Assembly (NCBI GenBank): GCA_023053575.1
Contig: JAKZAP010000018.1
Span: forward strand, 11,160,001 to 11,224,000
Length of the DNA stretch: 64,000 nt
DNA from: Branchinecta lynchi
Taxonomy: Eukaryota; Arthropoda; Branchiopoda; Anostraca; Branchinectidae
Direction of reading: 5' to 3'
Positions 1-13,319 of this stretch are shown here, in pieces. How positions within the stretch are numbered: the first letter of the stretch is position 1; each line of letters opens with the position of its first letter. Under the pieces are notes generated by a model. The model was given only the letters and a program-made list of their open reading frames with translations, did not search any database and was not told the DNA's origin. A program made the translations under genes and the position numbers.

Positions 1-45
1 TGTGTTGTCCGAGGTAGGCAAGAGTGAAACCTTGCCTGATTTGAC

Positions 46-715
46 TAACATGAACCCCTCTTGTTCTTTGCTTTTTTACTTCTTTCTTTCTGTTACGTTC
101 TTGCACCACAGGATTTGTAACAGGTTTTCCTCGAAAAATTGACAGATTGAAGGTACGATTTAAAATATAAATAATGCGTAAGAAAGCAACAGATATTGTC
201 AGAAGTTTCAGAACTGGTAACACAAGGATGCGCGGTTTTAACGGGCAAGACCTGGGATGTTAGCTGTTATGGTTTTCAAACATTACGCATTAAAAACCTT
301 GAACAGACAAGAAGAGCCGGAACACGGCCTGAAAAAACATCTGCTGACTTTTTGTTTGTCATGATATCGGAAAAATCAGCAAATACTTTTTCGGCGTTTA
401 TTTTGCTCTTCCTGCCAGTGCGTGTTTTGCGAAATCTTCAATGCGGAACGTTTGCAAATCAAACCGACAACATACTAAGTGTAATCTGTTTAAAACTGCG
501 CATCTTTGTGCTATCTCTAATGAAACTTCTGACACTGTAGCCCTTGTAGAACCCGGCCAAAGCAGTCTGACAGCTATTTAGGGTTTTTGTTTCCACCAGA
601 GTAAAAGTTGTCCAGTGAATGCTTCTGTAACTAACATGAACCCCTCTAACTCTTATACTTCCGCCTCGCCGGCTTCTTTGTTTTTGTTACACTTATGGCA
701 CCACAGGATATATAT
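46..715. repeat. Direct repeat of about 80 bp flanking a foldback element
   Basis: The segment 46-130 (AACATGAACCCCTCTTG ... GCACCACAGGAT) recurs at 632-715 in the same orientation with moderate divergence, about 585 bp apart. The foldback element 196-537 lies between the two copies. Confidence 0.6.
196..537. mobile_element. Foldback/MITE family A copy (CACTGTCAGAAGTTTCAT ends)
   Basis: The left end reads TGTCAGAAGTTTCAGAACTG then AACACAAGGATGCGCGGTTT. The right end is its reverse complement (AAACTGCGCATC ... GAAACTTCTGACACTG). The terminal inverted repeats are about 40 bp and there is no coding content. A second well-preserved copy is at 7636-7996 and weaker ones are at 4530-4795 and 28286-29050. 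Confidence 0.8.
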
Positions 716-769
716 GGTGCTTAAAGATTTTGCATGCCTCGAAAATTGATTTTAAAGTCAGTGTGCGTC

Positions 770-970
770 AAACGGAAACGTCAGCTGATTTTATTCTAGT
801 GATTCGGCCCTTCTCGGAAAGGGTCCTCTTCAGGCTCAAACTAGAAAAAGAATTTGTGATACAATACATAAACATTGTAGCAACTACAAGTATTTGATTT
901 TTTAGCTTCTCGCTTGGAGTTAAAGTTGGTGCTGAGATTTAATTTCGGACACGGCTGCTCTTTTTGCTGC
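770..970. mobile_element. PLE-type inverted-repeat family, single arm
   Basis: AACGTCAGCTGATTTTATT ... CGGCCCTTCTCGG ... GGTCCTCTTCAGGCTCAA matches the left arm of the larger copies. The sequence that follows matches the interior of the 2123-2528 copy. On the minus strand the hammerhead core reads CTGAAGA with GAAT in place of GAAA, so it is mutated. Confidence 0.7.
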
Positions 971-1791
971 TCGATTGGGTCGTTGGTATGGTAGACACTT
1001 TTTCAGGAAAATTCAAACCCTTCTCCGTAGCAAAAACAACGTTAATCAGAAACGCGGGAAAACTTTTTTTTATATTTTTTTTTGTTAATTAAGCAGCAAT
1101 CGTCTGAAAGGATAATTATTTCTTTTTCCAACAAACTCGTTATCGAACTTCACAAATCAACGCGCGGCTTCAGCTTCTGTTCTCTATTATCTGGTATCTC
1201 GTTCATTGCTGACTGGTGTTTCCAACCAGTCTCCTATGCTTGTTGTGCTTTGCTTGTTGAAAAAAAATCGGTCACAATCGGCCTCAGGAAGGGCCAGTGG
1301 CGGCAAAAGTCAATCAGCCACCATTAAGGTCGATAAAATATATCAAGGGAAACGGCATCGTAAATTGCCTTGTATGATTGTCTAAGCTGTCGATTTTTGT
1401 TATTTCCCAATAGCATGCTTTGTGTCCAGGCCGTCTGGTGTTTTTCAACTGCCCGGTCCTTCTGCATAATTGCACCATCAGTACAAAAATTGAGATGGTA
1501 GAAACAAAAAGTAAGCGTGACAACTACGAATCAGCAGGTTGTAGCGTGTCAGCAGTTTTCGCAGTTTTCATTTTGGCAATTAATAAGTCGATAGTAAACA
1601 AAATTCCCCAGCCTCCAGGTAATGGCCCGTAAAAAGAGGGAAGCACAGTCGCGATGTGCATAAAGTTAATACCCGTACATAATAGCAATTTCAACTCATC
1701 GTTCAACCGTCTTAACCCACCACCACAGACGACCTACCCTCCCCCACCGCACCAGGCTCTTGTCATTTGTCTCATTATTTCCTGTTTTCAG

Positions 1792-1974
1792 GCAACCGTT
1801 TCTCCCCGCCCCTACCCTCAGCCACCACCGAGGAACTACCCTCCGCCGCCCCACCAGGCTCCTGTCATTGGTGGAATTCGGGTGCTGCCACCGATTGTCC
1901 CTTCGGGCTTCAACCAATCAAGGTTATCCCAGTCTCAGCTTTCCACGCCACCGGACTTGGTTCAGAATCCACCG
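1792..1974 (+). CDS. Pkn: PKN exon e1: proline-rich linker
   Basis: This exon gives 61 codons, phase 0 at both ends. It begins after TTTTCAG and ends at CCACCG|GTAAGA. It encodes a Pro/Ser/Gln-rich, probably disordered segment (PRPYPQPPPRNYPPPPHQAP near its start, then Ser/Gln-rich text), which fits the variable linker between the C2-like and kinase domains of PKN; such PxxP-rich stretches bind SH3 domains in vertebrate PKNs. The same frame stays open upstream of the acceptor to 1654, but that part includes a hydrophobic stretch and a partial duplicate of the exon, so I place the start at the TTTTCAG acceptor. The assignment rests on frame, splice sites and position, because the linker itself is poorly conserved. 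Confidence 0.78.
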
Positions 1975-2122
1975 GTAAGAAGTAGGCCGTCACACAAGGA
2001 TACGCAGTTTCAGCGAATATTGAAATAAGACATCTGTTGACGTTACAGAGAATTTTCGTTCTGGTTCTTTTAAATGTTGTTTTCTCCCCTAAAAGTAACG
2101 TAAAAGTAACACTTGGTAGTGC

Positions 2123-2528
2123 AAAACGGATACGTCAGCTAAATTTTATTAGAGCTTTATTTTGCCCCTCCTTGGCAAGGGTCCTCTTACGGCTCAAGCT
2201 GAAAAATTAATTGTGTAAAAACAACTAAAGATTCCAACTTGGCCTTAAATATCTGATTTGGTAAAAAAAAAAAAAATTGTGAGAGTTGTTTGGAGTTAAG
2301 GTTGGAGTTAAAGACGTGTCCAAAATGAAATCAGAGCACCAACTTTTAACTCCAAACCACTATCACAAAGAAGTTCACCAAATCAGATATTTAAGGCTAA
2401 GCTGCAATCTTTAGTTGTTTTTCCATAAGTTCATTTTCCAGTTTGAGCCTGAAGGAGGCCCTTGCCAAGAAGGGCCGAAACATAGCTCTAATAAAATTCA
2501 GCTGACGTATATAGGCTATCCGTTTTGA
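2123..2528. mobile_element. PLE-type foldback element in PKN intron 1
   Basis: Almost the whole 405 bp folds back on itself. The left arm (GGATACGTCAGCTAAATTTT ... CAAGGGTCCTCTTACGGCTC) pairs with the right arm (GAGCCTGAAGGAGGCCCTTG ... AATTCAGCTGACGTATA), and inner segments rich in TTAACTCCAA/TTGGAGTTAA also pair. The right arm has the hammerhead-like core in the sense direction of the gene, but with an altered CTGAAGG. Confidence 0.8.
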
Positions 2529-2859
2529 ACTGAGACACGATCTCAGCATGGCATTGGGATATTCCCTCCTTCTGTCTCCAGATCATCGCGACATCCTACC
2601 GCCTTTTTACACCTCTGGACCAACCGTTGACACGCGGCAAGCAAGAAAAGCAGCGAAGAAACAACTCTTTAGAGAACCCGATTTCGAGTCTTCTCAACGT
2701 TTTTAAAATCTTTCGTACCATATTTCGTATCTAATTATAACAAAGCGGTGTTTGACACTTAGTTTATTTTACTTTGCATTAACCGTTGTTTTATTTATTT
2801 TTCAAACCATTTTGTTTTGACGCACTAGGTTATTTTTGTTCAACAGAAATATTATGTGA

Positions 2860-2945
2860 AATATACTTATTGATATTGATTGGGCCTCCCCACAAGCCGA
2901 GGATCGGCATAAAACTAAAACCTAAACAAATAAATTTCTAAATCA
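2860..2945 (+). mobile_element. Probable LINE/SINE 3' end
   Basis: GATTGGGCCTCCCCACAAGC, then GAGGATCGGC, then AACCTAAACAAATAAATTT, resembles the 3' ends of animal non-LTR elements (CCCCACAAGC ... ATAAAT). No coding part is visible upstream. Confidence 0.4.
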
Positions 2946-3769
2946 CGATGTTATAAGAATTTTTTTTTAATTTTTCGGATACGAGCTACCTTTGTAAAGT
3001 TCGGGAACATCTAAATGAACATTGTTTCACTGACATCTTACTTAAGGTTACGGTTTTTTGTTTTGTTTATCCGATTGTGATTTGTGACGGAAAAGAGCGT
3101 TCATCAAAAGACAGAATGCTGAATTCTCCCTGCACCTCTGTGGGGCAATGTGTCTCTCTCAAAATAAGGTATTATCCCAGATTGCCTAGTGTCCTTGGTC
3201 TGGTCTGGCTGGTTAGGCCACGGACCCCAGTGCAGCGCATCTTTCAAAATAGCCGGCGAGAAGAGAATTTGAGTCGTTTGCTCTGTGGTTCTCGAGAGCC
3301 TAGGAAGGGGTGTGGGGAGGAGGGTCTAATCCCTGTCGTTAGGGGCTTTAACCTGTGCAACCAGAAGTTTGATAATCTCTACGATGGCTTGGGCTAACAT
3401 TCAAATCTTCGTTGTCAAAATTTTGGTCTTCGGTTGTCCAAGAAGTTTGTAGATCAGTCCGCAGCGCCTATGGGTGCATCGTCCCCAACCGGGGGCGCAT
3501 CGTCCCCAACGGGGGGCGCTATAATCGTAAAGCTTTGGGAAATTTGTATATCACCTTCTGCATTCCTTCTATACTATTTCGTTCTGATGTCACTCATGTT
3601 CTGCGAAAGAAGGAGATTAAAAGATGAGATCATCTTAATTTAAATGTGCAGAGCACCTGCTCCACTTATCGAAATTATGTCATCACCATACATTGACGGA
3701 GAAGTTCAGAATTTAAAATGCAAGTGTTACACTTTTGGATGTTTCCTCGTCGTTATCCACTGCTTCCTC

Positions 3770-3885
3770 TCCGAAGATTGAAAATTAAGTGTCTTTATGT
3801 GTTTTATTTATTTTCTGTCATTTACTCCGCTTTTTCAAAATGGCGAGTTATAAATAAATTACTTACTTGCTTACTTACATGAAGT
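3770..3885 (+). mobile_element. LINE-type 3' tail with (TTAC)n
   Basis: T-rich text, then ACTCCGCTTT ... GCGAGTTATAAATAAA, then repeats of TTAC. The same design (T-rich, ACTCCGCTTT, GGTGAAAAATA, short tandem tail) recurs at 6930-7003, 33020-33160 and 55620-55745, which marks a family of truncated retroelement ends. Confidence 0.5.
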
Positions 3886-3966
3886 ATGTAACCGTATACT
3901 TACGTCGAAATTTAACGGACTTCTGACAATATGGATGCTGTATTATGTCTTGGTGTTTATTTCCAG

Positions 3967-4155
3967 GTGTATATTCAGGATGCGAGCCGGCTACCCATTA
4001 CTGCCCCAAGATCCCACCACAACATTTCAGTGCAAGAGTTGCGACCGAGCTACGTAGATGTGAGACCTCAGAAACCACCGCGGCAGGAGTTTACAGGAAT
4101 GGCCCTCGATCAGTTCCGGTTTATTAGCGTACTTGGAAGAGGACATTTCGGAAAA
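3967..4155 (+). CDS. Pkn: PKN exon e2: linker end and kinase glycine loop
   Basis: This exon gives 63 codons, phase 0/0. The acceptor is TTTCCAG and the donor GTATGC. It starts with the end of the linker (VYIQDASRLPIT), then the pre-kinase segment DVRPQKPPRQEFTGMALDQF, and finishes in the nucleotide-binding loop with SVLGRGHFGK. The valine that completes GxGxFGxV is the first codon of e3. The donor is followed after six intronic bases by an uninterrupted run of 28 T. Confidence 0.95.
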
Positions 4156-4156
4156 G

Positions 4157-4162
<6 letters not shown>

Positions 4163-4190
<28 letters not shown>
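4163..4190 (+). repeat. Poly-T run just after the e2 donor
   Basis: Twenty-eight consecutive T begin 8 nt downstream of the last base of e2 (donor GTATGCC). Confidence 0.95.
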
Positions 4191-4191
<1 letters not shown>

Positions 4192-4529
4192 TTATAAGCC
4201 TGTGGATTCCGGGTCCAAGTCATCTGATTCTTCTAAACCACTTTGAACCACGATAGGCATCGGCCGTCAGCTCATGTGGCGTCTGCTGCATGAAATCGAA
4301 GTTGGAAATAGGTCGTTGATCATGCTAGTGTTCTTACAATTGGCTTATGTGGATCCAGACCTGCGGTCTTTGAAAGGACTGATCAGCTCTACGGCCCTAA
4401 CTGTCCCAGACATTCCCGTTTCCAAGATTTCTAACCTCCCTTGTCACTGTACCGACACTGCACTGATTTCGGGATTTGCCATGTTTTGCTCTTTTTCGAG
4501 GTTCATGGGTCTCCTACTATCTACGCTGT

Positions 4530-4795
4530 TAGAACTTTCATAACAGATAACACAAGGATGCGCAGTCTATTATGATTTCGCAAACGTTATTTGTACTAAT
4601 TATCGCCAGGAATAGCCGAAAAACCGCTGAAAAAACATCTACTAACTTTTCGGATATCATGGTGACAAACAAAAAAGTCAGCAGATGTTCTTTTGGTGTT
4701 GTTTCGGCTCATCTTGTATGCAGAACGTTTTAATCGTATAAATGTTTAAAAAAACAAACAGCTAACGTCCTAAACGTTATCTGTTGTGAATAGAG
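4530..4795. mobile_element. Degraded foldback family A copy
   Basis: The left end is AACTTTCATAACAGATAACA then CAAGGATGCGCAGTC. The right part retains AACGTTATCTGTTG. The outer right terminus is lost. Confidence 0.55.
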
Positions 4796-4973
4796 GCGTT
4801 TTTCACTGCTCCCATAAACAGTCTGTGGGTCGATTGTGGCTCGAAAAGTGTGTTTCTGCGGCGTTTTGTGCGGCCCACAAGTGTTCAACAGGACTTTTGT
4901 GGCTCAAATTCAATAAGTAACTGGCGAGGTGATTGTCGATTTTGTGGCTCGATTCTGGCGGGAAATTCAAATT

Positions 4974-5232
4974 AACTACTTTTTCAAGCATATAGACTTA
5001 AAATTGAGGATCCCTTTTGCACATAATGGTAAGGAAATAAGCGTCGAGTTCTATTTATTGAGATTTTACATGAATTTAATTTTTATTTTCAGGTATTTGA
5101 AATTTCCGCCAAAAAAAATAGACAAAACGGCGTTTCCACGACTTTCAACTCGTGGCTCGACTGTGTGGCACACAATCGTGTTTCCGCGATAAACACCCTG
5201 AAGTGTGTGGCTCACAGTTGTGTCGCGGAAAA
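4974..5232 (+). repeat. Inverted-repeat arm 1, PKN intron 2
   Basis: The sequence from ACTACTTTTTCAAGCATATA to GGCTCACAGTTGTGTCGCGG is repeated in reverse complement at 7009-7265 (from about CCCGACACAATTGTGGGCC to ATATGCTTGAAAAAGTAG), with identity around 80% by eye. The two arms lie on either side of exons e3 and e4. Confidence 0.85.
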
Positions 5233-5522
5233 AGGTCTTAGGTGTGTAGGTTCCTTTCGGTCCCGGTAAATGACACTTCGGGTCGCGAGCGTTGCTATTC
5301 ATCCGACTCAGGCGCGCGCCATCTTGGGAGTAGTGCACGTAGCGTGGAGAAGTAAACCCACCTGAACAAAACCGCCTTGGAGCAAAGACTTTGACATGCC
5401 CCATAGATAGATCACTGTATTTCAAAAGGGCCATATAAAAAAAAATAATCAGTCTCTTTCTTACTTCTAAACATTTACCTATATACACGCCCACTCGAGT
5501 AATACCGGTATTGTTAATATAA

Positions 5523-5915
<393 letters not shown>

Positions 5916-6511
5916 TAAACGAGTGAGAATGCACTGTGGGGATACCACTTATACCGTATTTTTTACCAAAGTGCGTAATGTTCCGCACGGATGTTAGTTG
6001 CTTAGTTGCTTCAAGCTTGGTTTGCACTTTCCGGAGATCCGAGTACATTCATATCCAGTGGAGGCTAATAGCCTGGAATCAGTGGGTCTATTCCGCGCCG
6101 AAAAAACAACAACCGACTCTTCAATGCTCAGAAGCTAATCTGCAAGGGACTAAATAACCCTAAAACACGAGCGAAACCAAATTACTTATTACTATTAAAA
6201 ACAGATGTAAATAAGGCTGGCTTGCAGGCGCTGTGTAAATGCTGCTTCACTTGTTCAATCTGATCACTCCTTGAGATGACGCGACATTCCTGTATATAGT
6301 ATCAAGAACCAATAATCACAAGAACATCCGTCTCCCTATCTCTTTAATAAGACCATGCGGAGTTGAATATATTATGATGCCCTACCCGATGCAAACGAGT
6401 GGAGGAGGAACTACGCAGAACATCATAATTTGTCACCTCTTCAAACTGCTATAACGGAGTAGAACCCCTCAAAAGAATACGAACGCCGTCTGAGTCGTCT
6501 TTTAAAGCTGA

Positions 6512-6937
<426 letters not shown>

Positions 6938-7008
6938 TAATTATTTCGTTTTCTTTATACTCCGCTTTCCGCAATGCCAGGTGAAAAATAGATTACTTAC
7001 TTAGTCCT

Positions 7009-7265
7009 TTTTCCCCGACACAATTGTGGGCCACAAACTTCTGAGTGTTTGTCGCGGAAATACGATTATGTGCCACACAGTCGAGCCACTAGTTGAAACT
7101 CGCGGAAACATCTTTTCTCTATTTTTTTGGCGGTAATTTCAAATATCTGAAAATAAAAATTAGACTCATGTAAGATCTCAATAAATAGAACTCCTGGCGT
7201 ATTTCCTCACCATTCTGTACAAGATGCATCCTCAGTTTGAAGTCTATATGCTTGAAAAAGTAGTT
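7009..7265 (-). repeat. Inverted-repeat arm 2, PKN intron 4
   Basis: Reverse-complement partner of 4974-5232. Both copies contain CGCGG around the GTGTGGCACACAATCGTG-type segment and share AAATTTCCGCC-type and ATTTATTGAGAT-type blocks. Confidence 0.85.
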
Positions 7266-7635
7266 TTGTTCAGACACTATTTTGGATCTTTTAGAAGAGG
7301 TATGCTTATTTGAACACTTCTCTAACTGTTTGACTACCCTGTTTTTTTATTTACTTTCTTACAAAACAGTCAAATGACAAGAAAAATAACACTTGATATC
7401 AGCCAATAGCCAACTATTTCAAAGGTGTCCTGGCATAAACTTTGTTTGAAATTGATAAACTGAGCTGTGTCTTGATTTGAACTGTCATCTTCTTGGTCAG
7501 CAATTTCCTCGGTCACTTTTGTCCACGCTAACCGCCGATGTTTGCATTTGCCGTGTTTTTTTTTTCTGAGGGCATGCCTTTTCCGAGGCAGCTAGATCGG
7601 GATTCTGCTTATTACTTTCGAAGAGATTATTGATC

Positions 7636-7996
7636 ACACTGTCAGAAGTTTCATAACGAATAACACGAGGATGGGCGGTTTCAACAGATAATGCGTAAAA
7701 GATAACACATTGGATGTTATGTGTTGTGTTATCAGATTGCTATGTATAATAAGCGTTACCACCAGGAAGAACCGTACAACCGCCAAAAAGTATTGCCGAG
7801 TTTTCCGGCGTTATGACGATAAGGAATAAAGTCAGTAGATGGTCTTATGGCTCTTCCTAACAAAGCTTGTTATGTATAACATTTCTTGTATAAGGTTTTC
7901 AAACACAACAGATAACACCTGACGTGTTATCTGTTACGCATCGTCTGTTGAAACCGCGCATCATCGTGTTATCTCTTATGAAACTTCTGACAGTGT
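7636..7996. mobile_element. Foldback/MITE family A copy
   Basis: Ends CACTGTCAGAAGTTTCATAA and its reverse complement (ATGAAACTTCTGACAGTG), with longer internal inverted repeats built from ACAGATAACGCG-like words. About 360 bp, non-coding, in PKN intron 4. Confidence 0.85.
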
Positions 7997-8526
7997 AGAA
8001 ATACCGGATATGCAAGTTTTTCCGTGTTTTTCATCAAAGCTAAGGCTGCCGCCCGAGGCAAAAAAAAAGCCGGAACATGTTTGTAATATTTGAGAAACCC
8101 CGCTAAGTTTTGAAGGAGTCACATATCATATAATATTGGAATAGAAGCTGCATCTTCTGCGAATCGTGCTTTAAAGCGCATGTTTACTATTATTTGCCAT
8201 GATGCTTGGACCAATCAATTCTATGTGTATTTTCGAGTCCGAGCCTGACGAGTTAGCCATGGGTGGCAGAAAATCATTAGAGAGATATGCAACACTACTC
8301 ACCATTTTCATTATTTCAAGGGAGTTATAACAAAATTTTAAAAACTCCATAAAGATTCCTCCAATGTCTTACTCAACAAATGTAACTGGATTTAGTTCTT
8401 TTCATCCCAGTAACTTAAACAGAGTAAAAAACTTTGGGATGTTCTGTTTTCGGAAGTTTCTGATGACTGTCACCATGTGAGAGGTTGTCCGTTGGATTGT
8501 TTCAGTGTTACTTTTGTAGCAGAGCA

Positions 8527-9208
8527 GAGCAAAATAACGCTAGACGGTAGCGCCAAGACTTGAAAAAAGTATCACACACTCGAACAGCAGCGACGCTAGC
8601 ACCACCAGCGTTAGTGAACGTCCCTACTGAAACACATTCGATCGTTCACCAGCGCTGGTTCTGATGACTTCATATCCTGAAGATACCAAAAAAATCGTAC
8701 AACCTCCATGTTTCCTTCGTGTATGCAGTCCGCACTTTAGCTTTACCAGAATAAACCCGGAAGTTTGTCTCGCTTTAAATGCCACAAGCGTAGTGGGTGG
8801 CTCTACGATTATGGTCCGTTTGCAAAGCATTGAAAGCATATCTCTTGACGCTACTTTCTAGTGTTAGTTTGCTCTGTATCACAGCAAAATAACACTATGG
8901 AGTAGCGCCAAGACCTATGCTTTTCATGTTTCGCAAACGGGCCATACTCGCCATACGCTTGTGGGATTTAAAGTCAGACAAACTTGGGGTTTAGCTACTA
9001 AAGCTAAGATGCCGTCTGCACACATAGTGGAAACAGGGAAGGTTAGGCTATATGTTTTTTTTGCTGTGTTCAGATTATGAAGTTATTCAAGCCATTGCTG
9101 ATGCACGACTGATTGAGTTTTAGAAGGGATGTTCTCTATCGCTAGTGATGCTAGCGTGGCTGCTATTAAGTCTTGGTGCTACTCCCTAGTGTATTTTGCT
9201 CTATTTGC
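8527..9208. mobile_element. Foldback family B (GAGCAAAATAACACTAG) cluster
   Basis: GAGCAAAATAACGCTAGACG ... CGTCCCTACTGAAAC at 8527-8635 is matched by an inverted segment at 9123-9208 (GTTCTCTATCGCTAGTGATG ... TATTTTGCTCT). Another partial unit sits at 8868-8915. A compact copy is at 15899-16052. Confidence 0.65.
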
Positions 9209-9564
9209 CTTGCAGTGGTCCATAGTGAAAAGTAGTGAGGAGTATGTTTCTTGTCTTCCACATTATCGAACGCATTGTCAAATATGATTCGCAGTCAGCT
9301 TGGGCAGAAGCAACATCTTGCGTTTTAGGCAAAGTGGGTCCCCGTGAGGCAAGTTGTCTTATTTAAGTAATCCGTTGAAAGATGATCAGCCCGTCAAAAA
9401 GCGTAATAATTCATATTGAGTTGATGCATCCCAAGTTAGAGTGCACAGGTCGGTTTGAGGTAAGTTCAGGGCGTGGCCAGATACGCTTAGCTAAACTCCT
9501 CGGACGATGCCTCCTCGTTAGCCCCTCCACTCGGATTTCAGAATATGGAAGTGGGTCATAGAGG

Positions 9565-10040
9565 CAGTTACTTTAAAGTTTAACTGAAAAGCCAATTTAT
9601 TTTTCGATCATTTGACTGAGTACACTGCATTATTTGGATTGTGTTAAGGGATTTTTCTTATTTTCACTATTTGCTCTTGTACGACGTTCAAAATGTCTAC
9701 TGCTGTCCTCACAACGCAAAATTCTACTATGACGCGGAAAATTTGAATCTAAATACAGACGCAGCTTTTCAGTGGCCAGTGATCAGCTTCCGGAAGGTAT
9801 CTCACTGCGTGAACACTTATTTTTCGTAAATTGTTTCGTCGAGCATACGAAACAGGTACACGCGCATAAAAGTACCACAAATCCGACAAGGAAATTCCAC
9901 TATACGAAAATCGATTTTCGTGAAGAGCGGAGCAATAAAGTGACACGTTTACATCGCGTCTTTAAGCCTCTTTTAAGTGAAAAAAGATAGATAACTAGAT
10001 TGTCCTATCTCAGACCTTTTCAGTTAAACTTTAACTAACA
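9565..10040. mobile_element. Foldback family C (AAAGTTTAACTGAAAAGCC) copy
   Basis: The left end AAAGTTTAACTGAAAAGCCA and the right end CTTTTCAGTTAAACTTTAAC are inverted. Related elements lie at 51905-52440 and 60815-61595, and a fragment at about 10770-10990. No convincing coding content. Confidence 0.65.
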
Positions 10041-10168
10041 CTAGTCTCGTTTTGTGTCGCCTATCTACCAAGGCCTCGGTTCATTTTTCCCTTTTTCTTG
10101 CGCAAAGCTCATACTCCTCACTGCTCTGACCGTTTTTGGACTTTTTGGACCAAGCCCTTTAGGCAAAT

Positions 10169-10566
10169 TGTGCGTATTCTCGCCATTCCCTCATAGAAGG
10201 ACACGGCGAGAATAGAGGGAGTCACTCCACGCGGAATCCGCATGCAGAAACGGCGAGAACACGGGAAATGCTTCCCAAATGGATTTTTTTAATTGCAGGT
10301 GACGAAATTAGTCTAGATCCACTTTATTTTTCTTTTTTTTTGTCTATTCTGATTGATTTTATTTAATTTTACATTGCACCATCACCACCAAAAAAATTGA
10401 TTCCCCTTCGAATCTGAAAGGGAGTCCTTTTCGACGATGGTGATGGTAATCGGAGCATTCCCCGTCTGTGGGGACTCGCTAGAATGCCGGGAGTGAGTCC
10501 CTGGGACAAACAAAAAACGCGGGGATTCCTCAAGTGGAGTCTTCGGGGAACGGCGAGAATACGCCT
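10169..10566. mobile_element. Foldback family D (GCGTATTCTCGCC) copy
   Basis: Terminal inverted repeats TGCGTATTCTCGCCATTCCC and CGGGGAACGGCGAGAATACG. The centre shares AGTCTAGATCCACTTTATTT with the second copy at 14971-15264. The open frames here come only from the palindromic GC-rich arms. Confidence 0.8.
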
Positions 10567-10569
10567 TTT

Positions 10570-12016
<1,447 letters not shown>

Positions 12017-12320
12017 TAGAGATGATTTGATTTTGAAGAACCCCTCGCACAAATTTACTATTTGTGCTCCAGTATTTTAAAATAGTTGAATATTTAAAAT
12101 TGGTGCTGCTCTCAACGAATTACACAATGTTTTGGCTATTTTAAGAACTGTATCCAGGCCAGTTGGCTTCTAGCAAAAACATGAAAACATTTCCTGAACC
12201 GTTTTTTCTGGACAAAGCAAGCGAGGTATTCGGGGTTAAGAATAGATGGAGCGATTACAGAAATATGCTGGATAGTATTGTTCGTTCACTGAAATTTGAC
12301 TCAGTCTAAGGTAGGGGTCG

Positions 12321-12413
12321 GAGCCGTGCGAGGCCCAGAATTGGTCGATGGAGCCGTGCGCGGCCCAGGATTGGCCGATGGAGCCGTGCGCGGCCCAGGA
12401 TTGGCCGTTGGAT
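12321..12413. repeat. Tandem repeat, 30 bp x 3
   Basis: GAGCCGTGCGCGGCCCAGGA is the core of a 30-bp unit starting at 12321, 12351 and 12381. Units 2 and 3 are almost identical and unit 1 is slightly diverged. In PKN intron 5. Confidence 0.9.
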
Positions 12414-12837
12414 ATGCGTTGGCTCCTCCGGGTGGAGAGAAATGGTGACAAGTGATATGTGGCCCCGCCTTGGAGGAGTCAGGTTGACTGCTGCGGGAGG
12501 TCCATTAACAGAAAAAAAAAAATGGTTTCAAGAAGTGGGTTGACATGTCCGAAAATGGAGGAGAAACTGCAATTAGTCAGTAGGAATAATTTTTATGAAC
12601 ACCACTTGACCGTATCTTTCTGCAGAGTCCTATCACCAGCCAATATGGTTCACAAAGTCAGAAAAATCAAATTCACCCTTTGCAGTAACAAGTCAGTCAA
12701 TCTCTTCCTAGCATCAGTTATCCAGTAGGTCAATTCTGCATTGGACTGGAGAAACTTTTCTTCTTGAAAATATGGTGTTTTTTTTGCCTATTATGTAGCC
12801 TATCAGCGGAATGTTTTATAGTTGACTGTATTGACCG

Positions 12838-12905
12838 GACACGTTAGCTGAATTTTATTAGAGCTATATTTCGGCCCTTCTTGGCAAGGGTCCTCTTCAG
12901 GCTCA
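12838..12905 (-). mobile_element. PLE-type arm with intact hammerhead core
   Basis: Single arm of the inverted-repeat family, in the order CACGTTAGCTGAATTTTATT ... GGTCCTCTTCAGGCTCAA. Its minus strand carries the best-preserved hammerhead-like motif (see 12862-12905). Further right, GGTCAGCTGGAGCTGAAAGA then ATATT resembles the subterminal sequence of other copies (44580, 58880). Confidence 0.75.
12862..12905 (-). ncRNA. Hammerhead-ribozyme-like motif in a PLE-type arm
   Basis: Read on the minus strand: GAGC (helix I), CTGAAGA (the CUGANGA core box), GGACCCTT ... AAGGGCC (helix II with one bulged A), GAAA, then TATA followed by GCTC, which pairs with the first GAGC. The UH cleavage site would be UA, just before GCTC. 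Helix III would be only A-U/U-A with no room for a loop, so a monomer could not form it; a dimer could pair AUAU with AUAU. Hammerheads with very short helix III are known from Penelope-like retroelements. Activity is inferred, not shown. It is antisense to PKN. Confidence 0.5.
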
Positions 12906-13319
12906 ATCCCCTCGGGCTGGGAAATGAACTCTTCTAATTGAACTACAGCTGCCATATCAGTTTAGTTCACCGCGGTCAGCTGGAGCTGAAAGAATATTGA
13001 AATGCTTTTTCTTTTAGTCTGATTTTCTTTCTAAGATCTTTTTTTAGCTTGTCCAGTCGGGATATCCATATCGTGTTAGGCTACATATCTCCCTGTGAAC
13101 TCGTTGACGCAGCTGCAGATGTGTTTACGGTATTCATTTACTCTGACATCGAATCATATTTGATTATGCCAAACAGATAACTCAGCTGAGATTTTTTCCA
13201 TCGGTATTTTTCCCTTCTTTGTACGGGTCGTCGTCATGCCATAGGCATAGGCATTCATAATGAAATGTGAAGTGTGTGGAGCGGTATCGTAATAGTTGTA
13301 TCCCTAAATTTGTACATAT

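Larger units (their letters stand above)
1..1791. other. PKN upstream intron: no exon recognised
   Basis: I see no C2-like or HR1 coding signature here. The stretch holds a direct repeat (46-130 and 632-715), a foldback element (196-537), half of a PLE-type arm (770-970), low-complexity T-rich sequence around 1060-1085, and a partial duplicate of exon e1 coding at about 1714-1770. The first few bases (up to the GAG|GTAGGC at about 11-17) could in principle be an exon end, but that cannot be judged from 13 bases. Confidence 0.6.

Noticed and set aside
12236..12451. Repeated 10-residue peptide (IGQSWAAHGS) on the minus strand as a repeat protein
   Set aside because: It comes from a 30-bp tandem repeat that happens to be a multiple of three. 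No gene context.
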